A DNA stretch of 37,615 nt from Deltaproteobacteria bacterium (GTDB taxonomy: Bacteria; Desulfobacterota; Binatia; HRBIN30). Below, in pieces: positions 16,421 through 25,346 of the stretch. The stretch is from contig JAGDMS010000006.1 in NCBI GenBank assembly GCA_017860575.1, positions 1-37,615 of the forward strand, in the 5' to 3' direction. Every line of letters begins with the position of its first letter. Positions within the stretch are counted from its first letter, which is position 1. The translations under genes were made by a program, and so were the position numbers. A model generated the notes under the pieces. It worked only from the letters and a program-made list of their open reading frames with translations, was not told the DNA's origin and did no database searches.

Positions 16421-17341
16421 ATGACGCCACTGCTGACCAGCCTGCTCCAATCCACGGTGACGATGGCGGTACCGTTACTGCTGGCGGCGCTGGGAGAACT
16501 GTTGGCGGAGCGAGCGGGCGTCATCAACATCGGACTCGAAGGACTGCTGCTCATGGGGGCGTTCGCCGGGATGGTGGCAACCTACGCGACAACGGTGCCG
16601 CTTTGCGGGCTGCTGGCCGCCTGGGTGTGCGGACTCGCGCTCGCGCTGCTGTTCGCCTACGTCGTGATCGTTCATCGCGCCAATCAGATCGTCGTAGGAA
16701 CGGCGCTGAATCTGCTCGCGCTGGGCATTACCGGCGTGGCCTATCGGGCCGTTTTCGGAGTCACCGGGGCCACGCTGACGGTTGGCGGCTTTGCACCTGT
16801 GCCCCTGCCCGTGTTGTCGTCGCTGCCGATCCTCGGACCCGCCGTGTTTTCACAGACGCTGCTGGGGTATCTCGCCTTCCTGCTCGTACCGCTCGTCTGG
16901 TTCGGCCTCTACCAAACCATTCCCGGGTTGCAGCTGCGCATGGTCGGTGAGAATCCCGCTGCCGCGGCGGCGCAGGGTGTCCCCGTACGGCGCACCCAGC
17001 TGCTGGCGCTGCTCGGATGCGGGCTTCTAGCCGCAACCGCCGGCGCCTACCTGGCCATTGCCTACGCCCACACGTTCATCGAGGGCATGTCGGCTGGTCG
17101 CGGCTTTATTGCGTTGGCGATCGTGATTTTCGGTCGCTGGTCGCCGTGGGGCATCGTGGGCGCGGCACTCCTCTTCGGTCTGGCCACCGCGCTGCAGTTC
17201 CACGTCCAGGCACTGGGCCTGCCGATCCCGTATCAGTTCCCCCTGATGCTGCCGTATGTGTTGACATTGCTCATGCTGGCCGGCAACGCCGGTGTCACGA
17301 ACGCACCGGCCGCGTTGGGTGCCCCGGTCGACGGAAACTGA
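16421..17341 (+). CDS. ABC transporter permease, BmpA-associated nucleoside/simple-sugar type
   Basis: 306 aa from ATG 16421; the upstream 53 codons of the track ORF lack membrane character and are rejected. Only a weak GAGAGAG precedes the start. The protein is almost entirely hydrophobic with about 8-10 transmembrane helices and the BPD_transp_2 family signature LGELLAERAGVINIGLEGLL, typical of the second permease (YufQ/RnsD/NupQ-like) of nucleoside importers. The EAA-like cytoplasmic loop is GENPAAAAAQGVPVRRTQLL. Normally the gene sits behind a BmpA lipoprotein, an ATPase and a first permease; none of these is in the window next to it. It may therefore be an orphan or have partners elsewhere. 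Confidence 0.85.
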   Translation: MTPLLTSLLQSTVTMAVPLLLAALGELLAERAGVINIGLEGLLLMGAFAGMVATYATTVPLCGLLAAWVCGLALALLFAYVVIVHRANQIVVGTALNLLALGITGVAYRAVFGVTGATLTVGGFAPVPLPVLSSLPILGPAVFSQTLLGYLAFLLVPLVWFGLYQTIPGLQLRMVGENPAAAAAQGVPVRRTQLLALLGCGLLAATAGAYLAIAYAHTFIEGMSAGRGFIALAIVIFGRWSPWGIVGAALLFGLATALQFHVQALGLPIPYQFPLMLPYVLTLLMLAGNAGVTNAPAALGAPVDGN

Positions 17342-17389
17342 GCCGCAGCCTGGGCCGCCAGCGGCCTGACGCGATTGCCGCACGGTCGG

Positions 17390-17884
17390 TCACCGCTGGC
17401 CGGCGGGTGGCTCGTCGCGCACTACCAGCGAGTACACCACCAGGATCGCCATCCCGACGGTGATGCAGGAGTCGGCCACGTTGAAGGTGGGCCAATGATA
17501 GTCGCGCCAGTAGACGTCGAGGAAATCGGTCACCTCTCCCGACGTCATCCGATCAATCAGGTTCCCCAGCGCGCCGCCTAGAATGGAGCCGAGTGCTACG
17601 AGCAGCCACCACTGCCCGGGCTGTACGCGGCGCACGAACATGAGCAGTACGACGATGGCCACGCACGACGCCATCAAGAAGAAGGGCAGGCGCCAGGCGC
17701 GCGCGCCCTGATTGAGCAAGCCGAAGGCGCCGCCCGCGTTACGCGCGTGGGTGATCCGGAAGAAGGAATCGATGACGCTCAGGGACTCGTACAGGGCGAA
17801 GTGCTGACGGATGTACCACTTGCTGATCTGGTCGACGATCACGGCGACCCCGGCGAGGCTGAGGACCACCGCGTACTTGTTCAT
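17390..17884 (-). CDS. lspA: Lipoprotein signal peptidase (signal peptidase II)
   Basis: 164 aa from ATG 17884, which overlaps the ileS stop (ATGA). The membrane protein has four predicted transmembrane helices and all family blocks: VDQISKWYIRQHF, ITHARNAGGAFGLL, GGALGNLIDRMTSGEVTDFLDV and FNVADSCITVG. The two catalytic aspartates are those of GNLIDR and FNVADS. It cleaves prolipoprotein signal peptides before the lipidated Cys. The ileS-lspA coupling is widespread in proteobacteria. The alternative start at 17923 lies inside ileS and is not needed. Confidence 0.96.
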   Translation of the reverse strand: MNKYAVVLSLAGVAVIVDQISKWYIRQHFALYESLSVIDSFFRITHARNAGGAFGLLNQGARAWRLPFFLMASCVAIVVLLMFVRRVQPGQWWLLVALGSILGGALGNLIDRMTSGEVTDFLDVYWRDYHWPTFNVADSCITVGMAILVVYSLVVRDEPPAGQR

Positions 17885-20697
17885 GCGCCCATCACCTTCA
17901 TCACGTCGGCACAGCGCTCGCATAGTCCTGGATGCACACTATCGCGGCCGACCGCTTCACTGTAGTTCCAACAGCGCTCGCATTTGCCCCCCAGCGCAGG
18001 CGCCACCTGAACGCTCAACTCCGCAAGCAGTGGACTGACCGTGTGCCCCGGAAGATCGTCGACGAGTTGCACCTGGGAAACGATGAACAGCGCCGGCAGA
18101 TCTCGCACCTCGCCCTCGAGCAGCGCGCGCAGGCCGTTCCGCGCGCTCAGGTGCACGCGCGCATCGAGTGAATGGCCAATCGATCCCGACTGGCGCGCCT
18201 CCTCCAGGGCTTTGGTGACGGCGGCGCGTACCGCCAGCAGCCGCTCCCATTTCGCGGCCAACTGCGCGTCCTGCCGAGCCGGCTCCGGAAGCCCTGCCAG
18301 AAACACGCTCGGCGGCCGCCGGTCGGCCGGCAAATGCGTCCAGATCTCCTCGGCGGTGAAAGACAAGATCGGCGCCATCAAGCGCGTCAGCGCCTCGACA
18401 ATCTCCCGCAGCGCCGTCTGCGCGGAGCGGCGTTCCGGCGCCGTCGCCACCGAACAGTACAGCCGATCCTTGACGATATCGAGGTACAACGCGCTCAGGT
18501 CGACGGCACAGAAGTTGATCAACTGCTGCACCACGAGATGGAAACTGAAACTGTCGTAAGCCTTGCGCACCCGGCTGATGAGTTCGGCGGTGCGCTGCAG
18601 GATCCAGCGGTCCAGCTCGAGCAACGCGTCGCCTGACACCGCGTCACGCTGGGGGTCGAAGTCGAACAGGTTCCCGAGCAGGAAGCGGCAGGTATTGCGG
18701 ATTTTCCGGTAGGACTCCAACAACGGCGGCAGCAGCTTCTTCGAAAAGCAGGTGTCCGCCGTGTAATCGACCGAGGCAAACAGCAGCCGCAGGATCTCCG
18801 CCCCGTTGGCCTTGATGACCTCCTCCGGAGCGACGACATTGCCGAGTGACTTCGACATTTTCTTCGCCGCTTCGTCAAGGATGAGTCCGTGTGTCAGCAC
18901 ATTGTGGTATGGCGCCTGACCGTGAACCGCTACCGATGTGATCAGCGACACCTGGAACCAACCGCGGTGCTGGTCGACCGCTTCCACGTACAAGTCCGCG
19001 GGCCAGGCCAGCTGGGGACGCTGACGTAGGACCGCTTCGTGCGAACAGCCCGCATCGAACCACACATCGAGGATGGTGTTGTCCTTCTCGAACTCCTCGC
19101 TGCCACAGGCGCAGCGGAAGCCCGGCGGGAGCAGTTCCCGGCTCGGCAGCTCGTACCAGGCGTCCGATCCGCGCGCGGCGAACACCCCCTCGACCTGCCG
19201 GATCACATCCGGCGTGTACGCCACCGCGCGACACTGCCGGCAGTGAAAGGCCGGGATGGGCACTCCCCACGCCCGCTGGCGTGAGAGGCACCAGTCGGGG
19301 CGGGTTTCCATCATGTGATGGATGCGGTCATGGCCCCACGCGGGCAGCCACGACACGCGATCGATCTCGATCAGTGCCTGGCTACGCAGGTCGGCATGGT
19401 CCACGCGTAAAAACCACTGCTCGGTCGCGCGGAAGATCAGCGGACTCTTGCAACGCCAGCAGTGGGGGTAGGAGTGCTGCAACTGTTCGACCTGCACCAA
19501 CGCGCCGTGCGTGCGCAATTCGTCGACAATCGCATCGTTGGCTTCGAAGACCGGACGACCCGCGTAGGCGCCGGCCTCCGCGGTGAACCGACCGGCCGCG
19601 TCGACGGGAGTCAGCACCGGCAGACCGTACTTCTGTCCGACCGCGAAATCCTCGTATCCGTGACCCGGCGCCGTATGCACACAGCCCGTACCGACGTCGG
19701 CGGTGACGTGGGACTCAAAGACGAGCCGCGCCGGACGCTCGATGAACGGGTGACGGAACACATCACGCCCGTCGAGCGCAGCGAGATTGACGGGGATGCG
19801 CCGTCCCGTCTCCCGGCAGCCCGTCGCCTTCAGGAACGCATCCGCCAGGCGCGCCGCCACCACGTAATCAGCGTGCTCCACCTGGACCGCGACGTACTCG
19901 AGATGTGGGTTCAGACACACCGCCAGGTTGGCCGGCAGGGTCCAGGGCGTTGTCGTCCAGATGACCGCCGCCAACCGCTGGTAATGCTGCGCGAGTTCCG
20001 CCGCGTCCTCCGGCAGCAGAGCGATCGCCGCGGCCTCCTCGGCCGTCCCGCAAAACGGGAAGCGAACGTAAATCGATGGAGAGGTGTGGTCGGTGTATTC
20101 AACTTCGGCTTCCGCCAACGCCGTCGCGCACACCGGGCACCAGTGCACCGGCCGCAGGCCGCGATAGATAAAGCCACCTTCGACCAACTGACGAAACACG
20201 GTGATGATCGCTGCCTCATAGGCCGGCGCCATTGTCAGGTAGGGCTGCTCCCAGTCCCCGATGACGCCGAGCCGGCGGAATTCCTCCCGCTGAATGCCAA
20301 AGTACTTCTCGGCGTACGCACGGCAACGACGGCGAATCTCCAACTGGCTCAGTTGCCGTGCCTTCGCACCCAGATCTTTGGTCACCTGGTGTTCGATCGG
20401 CATGCCGTGACAATCCCAGCCCGGAACGTACGGGGCCTGGAATCCGCTCATGGACTTCACCTTGACGATGATGTCCTTGATGATCTTGTTGAGTGCCGTG
20501 CCAAGATGGACGTGACCGTTCGCGTAGGGCGGCCCATCGTGCAACACGTACTTCGGTTTGCCGGCATTGGCCTGCAAGAGTTGTTGGTAGAGACCGATCT
20601 CGTCCCAGCGCGCGATGATCGCCGGTTCCCGTGCCGGCAGATTAGCCCGCATGGGAAAATCGGTCTTGGGAAGACTGAGCGTGTCCTTGTAATCCAT
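17881..20697 (-). CDS. ileS: Isoleucyl-tRNA synthetase
   Basis: 938 aa from ATG 20697; the codon before it is GTG, so a one-residue longer product is possible. Class I signature: HGPPYANGHVHLGT-like block (here DGPPYANGHVHLGTALNKII, with Thr in place of the last His of HIGH) and KMSKS in EAAKKMSKSLGNVV. The editing (CP1) domain carries TTPWTLPANLA and HTAPGHGYEDF. A zinc-type Cys set lies at the C-terminus (CERCWNYSE...CERC). The length is normal for bacterial IleS. It charges tRNA-Ile with isoleucine in the cytoplasm. It is translationally coupled to lspA. HLGT variants occur in other bacterial IleS proteins as far as I recall. Confidence 0.97.
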   Translation of the reverse strand: MDYKDTLSLPKTDFPMRANLPAREPAIIARWDEIGLYQQLLQANAGKPKYVLHDGPPYANGHVHLGTALNKIIKDIIVKVKSMSGFQAPYVPGWDCHGMPIEHQVTKDLGAKARQLSQLEIRRRCRAYAEKYFGIQREEFRRLGVIGDWEQPYLTMAPAYEAAIITVFRQLVEGGFIYRGLRPVHWCPVCATALAEAEVEYTDHTSPSIYVRFPFCGTAEEAAAIALLPEDAAELAQHYQRLAAVIWTTTPWTLPANLAVCLNPHLEYVAVQVEHADYVVAARLADAFLKATGCRETGRRIPVNLAALDGRDVFRHPFIERPARLVFESHVTADVGTGCVHTAPGHGYEDFAVGQKYGLPVLTPVDAAGRFTAEAGAYAGRPVFEANDAIVDELRTHGALVQVEQLQHSYPHCWRCKSPLIFRATEQWFLRVDHADLRSQALIEIDRVSWLPAWGHDRIHHMMETRPDWCLSRQRAWGVPIPAFHCRQCRAVAYTPDVIRQVEGVFAARGSDAWYELPSRELLPPGFRCACGSEEFEKDNTILDVWFDAGCSHEAVLRQRPQLAWPADLYVEAVDQHRGWFQVSLITSVAVHGQAPYHNVLTHGLILDEAAKKMSKSLGNVVAPEEVIKANGAEILRLLFASVDYTADTCFSKKLLPPLLESYRKIRNTCRFLLGNLFDFDPQRDAVSGDALLELDRWILQRTAELISRVRKAYDSFSFHLVVQQLINFCAVDLSALYLDIVKDRLYCSVATAPERRSAQTALREIVEALTRLMAPILSFTAEEIWTHLPADRRPPSVFLAGLPEPARQDAQLAAKWERLLAVRAAVTKALEEARQSGSIGHSLDARVHLSARNGLRALLEGEVRDLPALFIVSQVQLVDDLPGHTVSPLLAELSVQVAPALGGKCERCWNYSEAVGRDSVHPGLCERCADVMKVMGA

Positions 20698-20899
20698 CAC
20701 ACCCCGGTGAGTTTTCCGAGCCCGTTCTCATAGCAGCAGGACCCGGCCCATTCAAATTGCCCCTCCCGGCCCGCAAGGGCCGCAGCAACGAGGAGACGCA
20801 CAAAATCGCGGGCGCGGGTTGATCGCACTATCGCTCCGGAGCTAGTCTCACCGATACCTATGGCTCGAGACGCGATTCGGCACCGACCGGAGGTCACCC

Positions 20900-22384
20900 G
20901 TGACCAATTATGAGCGCTTAAGCGCCCTGGACGCGTCATTTCTGGAACTCGAGGACGAGAACCTCCACATGCAAGTTGGTGGGGTCATGATCTTCGATGC
21001 CGGACCTTTGAGCAGGGATGGCGGCGGCATCGACATCGAGCGGATCCGCGGCACGATCGCATCGCGCCTGCATCTCGTGCCGCGTTTTCGGCAACGCCTG
21101 GCGTACATTCCTTGGGAGCACCTGCCCATCTGGGTCGACGATGAACGCTTTCGGCTGGACTATCACGTCCGTCACGCGTCTCTTCCGCGGCCGGGAGACG
21201 GTCGCCAACTGAAACGGCTGGTCGGCCGGATCATGTCACAGCCCCTCGACCGCACCCGCCCCTTGTGGGAGATGTGGCTGATCGAGGGATTGGACGGGGA
21301 CCGCTTCGCCCTGCTGTCAAAGTGTCATCACTGTATGATCGACGGCGTATCCGCCGCCGACGTGATGTCGTTGATCCTGCGGCCGACCCCTGACACCGCG
21401 ATTGCGCCTCCGCGTCCGTGGGTGCCACGTTCGCATCCGAGCGAGGCACGTCTGGTCCTGGACGAACTGCAACGCCGCGCCACGCAGGCCACCACGGTCT
21501 GGCAGTCCGTACGCGACGCTATGAGCCAGCCGGAGAAAGCGGCGCGCAGACTGGGAGCATCGCTCGCCGGGGTGTTGGAAGCCGTCGTCCCCGCCCTGAG
21601 TCGGGTGTCCGACACGCCAATCAACGTCAAAGTCGGATCGCACCGGCGCTTCGACTGGTTGGACATGGACTTGCGCGATCTGAAGACGGTCACCGACGGG
21701 CTCGGCGGAACAGTCAACGATGTCGTGCTCGCCACCACGAGCGGTGCCCTACGCGCATTTTTCGAGCAGCATGGCCTGGCTGCCGATGGGCTTGAAATCC
21801 GGGCGATGGTACCCGTAACCGTCCGCACCGACGAGGAGCGCGGGCACCTGGGGAACCGGTTGACGGAGATTGTCGTACCGATCCCGGTGCACCTCGCGGA
21901 TCCGGTCGCGCGCCTGCGGGCCATTCAGCGGACCACCGCCGATCTGAAGCGATCGCGGCACGCGCTGGGAGCGCAGGTACTCACGACCGTCAGCGAATGG
22001 ACGCTCCCGACGTTACTGGTCCAAGTGGTCCGTTTCGCTTCGCGGACGGGAGCCTGCAATCTGGTCGTGACGAACGTCCCCGGTCCCCAGGTGCCGCTCT
22101 ATCTCTGCGGCGCGCCGATGCGGTCTGTTTACCCTGTGGTCCCGCTCTTCGAGAACATGGGAGTGGCGGTTGGACTGTTCAGCTACAATGGCGGCCTTTT
22201 CTGGGGCGTCAACGGCGACTGGGAAGCCATGACGGACCTGCACGAATTCGTGGAGGCGATCGACGCGTCGTTTCGCGCGTTGCAGCGTGCGGCGGAACAC
22301 GCACGACGGCCACGCGTCTCGCCACGCCAACGCCGGCGCCCGCTGCGGGCCGCCAGGGAAGCGCGGCCGTTACGAGCCAGTTAG
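20900..22384 (+). CDS. Wax ester synthase / diacylglycerol acyltransferase (WS/DGAT)
   Basis: 494 aa; the start is GTG 20900 with GGAGGT five nt upstream. The opening RLSALDASFLELEDENLHMQ is typical of the family, as is the catalytic HHxxxDG motif at residues 143-149 (HHCMIDG). The second half has PLWEMWLIEGL and, near the C-terminus, the DUF1298-type block LVVTNVPGPQVPLYLCGA. The enzyme transfers acyl groups from acyl-CoA to fatty alcohols or diacylglycerol, giving storage lipids at the membrane surface. The C-terminal 35 residues are Arg-rich (ARRPRVSPRQRRRPLRAARE), longer than usual. It is a single gene, divergent from ileS. Confidence 0.92.
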   Translation: MTNYERLSALDASFLELEDENLHMQVGGVMIFDAGPLSRDGGGIDIERIRGTIASRLHLVPRFRQRLAYIPWEHLPIWVDDERFRLDYHVRHASLPRPGDGRQLKRLVGRIMSQPLDRTRPLWEMWLIEGLDGDRFALLSKCHHCMIDGVSAADVMSLILRPTPDTAIAPPRPWVPRSHPSEARLVLDELQRRATQATTVWQSVRDAMSQPEKAARRLGASLAGVLEAVVPALSRVSDTPINVKVGSHRRFDWLDMDLRDLKTVTDGLGGTVNDVVLATTSGALRAFFEQHGLAADGLEIRAMVPVTVRTDEERGHLGNRLTEIVVPIPVHLADPVARLRAIQRTTADLKRSRHALGAQVLTTVSEWTLPTLLVQVVRFASRTGACNLVVTNVPGPQVPLYLCGAPMRSVYPVVPLFENMGVAVGLFSYNGGLFWGVNGDWEAMTDLHEFVEAIDASFRALQRAAEHARRPRVSPRQRRRPLRAAREARPLRAS

Positions 22385-22474
22385 ACGATCCCCACCTCGC
22401 CGGCGCCCGCCACTCGCCGCAGCGTGTCGCCCGCACCGGAACGAAGGGCCGGGAAACCGTCCGCAACCCGACCG

Positions 22475-23356
22475 TTATCCGAGCAGCGCCGGGGCCAACT
22501 CACGCCACTGGCGCAGCGGCAGGGCGCGCGCGTCCGCATCGAGCACCTGGACGCCGACGTGATCGGCACCGGCGTCGTGATGCGCCTTCACCCGCCGCAC
22601 AATCGCGTCGACGTCGCCCCACGCCACAATGGCGTCCACCAGGCGATTGCTGCCGCCGTTGGCAACGTCATCATCGGTGAAACCGAGCCGTTTGAGGTTG
22701 TTCACATAGTTGGGCAGACCCAGGTAGGTGATCATGTGGGCCCGGGCGATGTCGCGCGCCGTGCTAGCGTCGGTCTCGAGCACCACCGCCTGTTCCGGAC
22801 AGAGGAGCGGGCCCGGTCCCATGATTCGGCGGGCGTCAGCGGTGTGCTCCGGCGGGACGAAGTACGGGTGTGCGCCCGCGGTGCGCTCCGCCGCCAGCTT
22901 CAACATCTTCGGGTGCAGCGCACCGATCACACGCACCGGCGCCGTGGTCGGCGCCGCGCCCGTGTACGGCGCCGCATCCATGGCATCGAGGTACTTGCGC
23001 ATGGTGGTGAGGGGCTTTTCGTACCGGTGACCGCGCACCATTTCCACCAAGGGCGCATGGCTCACACCGATGCCCAGCAGAAAGCGATCCGGGTACGCCT
23101 CGGTCAACGTTTTCTGCGCCGCCGCCATGGTCACCGGGTCGCGGGCGAAAATACTGGCAATGCCGGTAGCCACTGCCAGGCGGCGCGTCCCCGCCAACAG
23201 CAAGCCGGCGTGGCTGAACGCCTCACGCCCCATCGCCTCCGGGATCCACACGACCTTGAATCCCAGTGCTTCGATCTCGGCCGCAGCCTCCTGGGCTTGC
23301 CGCGCCGGAAGCAGTTCCAACGTGAAGTTCCAGATACCCACCCGTCCGATGTCCAT
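22475..23356 (-). CDS. F420-dependent LLM-class oxidoreductase (TIGR03620-like)
   Basis: 293 aa with ATG 23356 behind AGAGGGG. The TIM-barrel luciferase-like family is seen in RVGIWNFTLELLPARQAQEA, LGFKVVWIPEAMGREAFSHA, RRLAVATGIASIFARDPVTM and PDRFLLGIGVSHAPLVE, with the conserved GRVGIW start and the ADHVGVQVLDAD end. This pattern matches the actinobacterial-type TIGR03620 group predicted to use coenzyme F420; the cofactor is inferred, as no F420 biosynthesis gene is in the window. The substrate is unknown. It stands alone between the WS/DGAT gene (convergent) and the UbiA operon. Confidence 0.88.
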   Translation of the reverse strand: MDIGRVGIWNFTLELLPARQAQEAAAEIEALGFKVVWIPEAMGREAFSHAGLLLAGTRRLAVATGIASIFARDPVTMAAAQKTLTEAYPDRFLLGIGVSHAPLVEMVRGHRYEKPLTTMRKYLDAMDAAPYTGAAPTTAPVRVIGALHPKMLKLAAERTAGAHPYFVPPEHTADARRIMGPGPLLCPEQAVVLETDASTARDIARAHMITYLGLPNYVNNLKRLGFTDDDVANGGSNRLVDAIVAWGDVDAIVRRVKAHHDAGADHVGVQVLDADARALPLRQWRELAPALLG

Positions 23357-23498
23357 GGTTCACCCCTCTTCGACTTGAGACCGCTCAACGCTCATCTTCG
23401 CCGGCGAAGTGTACCCGAGATTCTCGCTGATACAAGCACCACCGATGCGAGCACCCGGTGCTCACGCCCCTGACCGAGTCCGCCTCCGCAGACCGACA

Positions 23499-24422
23499 TC
23501 AGGGCGTCCAATAGAGCAACAGCGCCGCGGTCACGATCCACAGCAACACGTCGAGAAGCAGCGGCTGGTCGGACAGCAGCAGTTGGGTCGGATTGCCGCC
23601 CTCTTCGCGCTGATGCACCAGGTAGAGGTAGCGGAAGATCCCGAAGAGCACGAAGGGGATGGTGAGGTAGAGTTTGTCCGTTCCGAGCTTCTCGCGAACT
23701 TCGGGCGAGACGGTATAGATGGCATAAGCCACCACCGTCGACGCGGTCACCACGGCAATCATCTGGTCGAGGAAATACGGGCTGTATTCCTTGAGGCTTG
23801 CACGATGGTCGATGGCGCGGGCTTCGAGCAAGATCAGCTCATGGCGCCGCTTGGAGAAACCGAGAAACAGCGCCAGCAGGAACGTGCAGATGATGAGCCA
23901 AGGCGATACCGGCACGGCGATGATGACGCCGCCGGCCACGGCACGAATGACGAAGCCGGAGGCGATGGCCATCACGTCGAGGATGACGACCTCTTTCAAC
24001 CAGAAGGTGTACGCCAGTTGCAGGAGGAAATAGAGGCCAGCAAGCACACCGAACCACCGGCTGAGCAGGGCCGTTCCCGCGAGCCCGACCACCACAAGAC
24101 CAACAGCCATCGCCACTGCGGTCCCGCGCCGCACACGTCCGGACGGGAGCGGGCGTAACGATTTCAGGGGATGCTCACGGTCGCGGTCGCAATCCCACAG
24201 ATCGTTCATCACATACGTGCCGCTTGCGAGCGCACAGAACGCAACGAATCCCAGCGACACCACCACGACGGCGTCGAGATTGAAGAGATGCTTGGAGAAC
24301 ATCAGCGCCGCGAACAACACGGCGTTCTTACTCCACTGTGTCGGCCGCAATAGGGACACCACGTCCCGCAACGACGAGGGTCGTTCTTGCATCCTTGCGA
24401 TCTGGGGCACCCCCGTCTTCAC
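23499..24422 (-). CDS. UbiA-family decaprenyl-phosphate phosphoribosyltransferase-like protein
   Basis: 307 aa; the GTG at 24422 has GGAGGT six nt upstream, whereas the internal ATG at 24392 has none. About nine transmembrane helices. The first Asp-rich motif is NDLWDCDRDREHPLKSLRPL (residues 73-92) and the second region is LKEYSPYFLDQMIAVVT, both typical of 5-phosphoribosyl-1-pyrophosphate:polyprenyl-phosphate transferases such as Rv3806c and unlike ubiquinone or heme prenyltransferases. It would make a polyprenyl-phosphoribose used for arabinan-type sugars at the membrane. It follows the unknown 24440-24976 gene by 17 bp, so they form a small operon. The DprE1/DprE2 epimerase genes that complete the arabinose pathway are not in the window. 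Confidence 0.87.
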   Translation of the reverse strand: MKTGVPQIARMQERPSSLRDVVSLLRPTQWSKNAVLFAALMFSKHLFNLDAVVVVSLGFVAFCALASGTYVMNDLWDCDRDREHPLKSLRPLPSGRVRRGTAVAMAVGLVVVGLAGTALLSRWFGVLAGLYFLLQLAYTFWLKEVVILDVMAIASGFVIRAVAGGVIIAVPVSPWLIICTFLLALFLGFSKRRHELILLEARAIDHRASLKEYSPYFLDQMIAVVTASTVVAYAIYTVSPEVREKLGTDKLYLTIPFVLFGIFRYLYLVHQREEGGNPTQLLLSDQPLLLDVLLWIVTAALLLYWTP

Positions 24423-24439
24423 GGCACTACCTCCGCACC

Positions 24440-24976
24440 CTACTTGCGCCAGCGTGCGAGCAGCGCCCCCAACAGCGGCGTGCGCTGCTCGGCAGTCTCC
24501 GTGGCGTTCGACGGCGCCGCCGGCGCGGTCTCATCCCACCATTCGACTGCGCTCGTAGTGATCCCCGAGAGCCTGAACACCGCCGGGAGCAACCGATCCC
24601 TGACGAATGCGTTGTTCACCTCCGTTGGCTCGCGTAGCATCACGTCCACCTGCCGGACGTAGTTCTCCCCGCCATGGATCATGACGGGGATCGGAACCAC
24701 GGCTGCGACAGCCGGAAGTGCCGCCTGCATCGCGGCGTCCTCGATCCGATTCAACGCCGAGTCGGCCGCCGCTCGGCTCTTCTCGTCGGGCGCATCCACC
24801 ATGAAAGTGAGCGACAGGTAGCGCATGCCGGCAGCAGCGCCCTTCTGCTTGGAGATACGGCACAGTCCCGCGGTCCCGGTCGGTCCCCCGATGCGGAACT
24901 CGAAGAAGGCCAGCATCTCCTCCTGTTTATAAAGGTCGACGAATTCCTGGATGAGATCGATTCGTTTTTCTGCCAT
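24440..24976 (-). CDS. Hypothetical protein cotranscribed with the UbiA-type gene
   Basis: 178 aa from ATG 24976 (MAEKRIDLIQEFVDLYKQEE); the track start at 25039 has no better ribosome binding site. No signal peptide or membrane helix is seen. The N-terminal half is acidic and helical, then FFEFRIGG and YLSLTFMVDAPDEKSRAAAD suggest alpha/beta structure, and VPIPVMIHGGENYVRQVDVM is beta-rich. The last 35 residues are Ala/Pro/Arg-rich and probably disordered. I do not recognise the family. The 17-bp gap to the UbiA-type gene suggests a shared transcript, but the function cannot be inferred from that. Confidence 0.6.
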   Translation of the reverse strand: MAEKRIDLIQEFVDLYKQEEMLAFFEFRIGGPTGTAGLCRISKQKGAAAGMRYLSLTFMVDAPDEKSRAAADSALNRIEDAAMQAALPAVAAVVPIPVMIHGGENYVRQVDVMLREPTEVNNAFVRDRLLPAVFRLSGITTSAVEWWDETAPAAPSNATETAEQRTPLLGALLARWRK

Positions 24977-25346
24977 CGTTTTCCCGACGTGTCCGTGCCG
25001 AGGCTGGAGCGCATGGAGTTCAACCGGTTCCCCCCACACCCGCGACCACGATCACTATACGTTTCCCTTGCACGCCGCTACACCGTTGCCCACCGTCACT
25101 CCGATCTGAAGCATCGCGGGACACGTTCGCCTACTGATACCGCAGGAGCCAACCGCATACCATTATCGGAACGGGGCGCAAAGTATACCCACCGTACCCC
25201 GTCATGCTACCGTGCCCGTGCGATGCGACCCACCGGACGTCGTCGCACTGCAGGCTTGCTTGATCCCGTTGCCGCGCCGATGTACCAAGCCCGGCAACGG
25301 GATCTGGACTTGCGAATCACCGCGTAGAGCGAGGAAAGGACGAGCG
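24977..25346. other. Divergent intergenic region, no gene seen
   Basis: About 370 bp between two divergent genes. It is AT-richer than its surroundings in 25140-25200. ACGGGG and CCCCGT form a loose inverted repeat flanking GTATACCCACCGTAC. I see no tRNA, small ORF or clear promoter consensus. Confidence 0.4.

Noticed and set aside
19462-20733. 423-aa plus-strand ORF opposite ileS
   Set aside because: Antisense to a clear isoleucyl-tRNA synthetase; composition is Arg/His/Asp-rich as expected of a shadow frame in high-GC DNA, and there is no ribosome binding site.
22424-23473. 349-aa plus-strand ORF
   Set aside because: Antisense shadow of the F420-dependent oxidoreductase gene.
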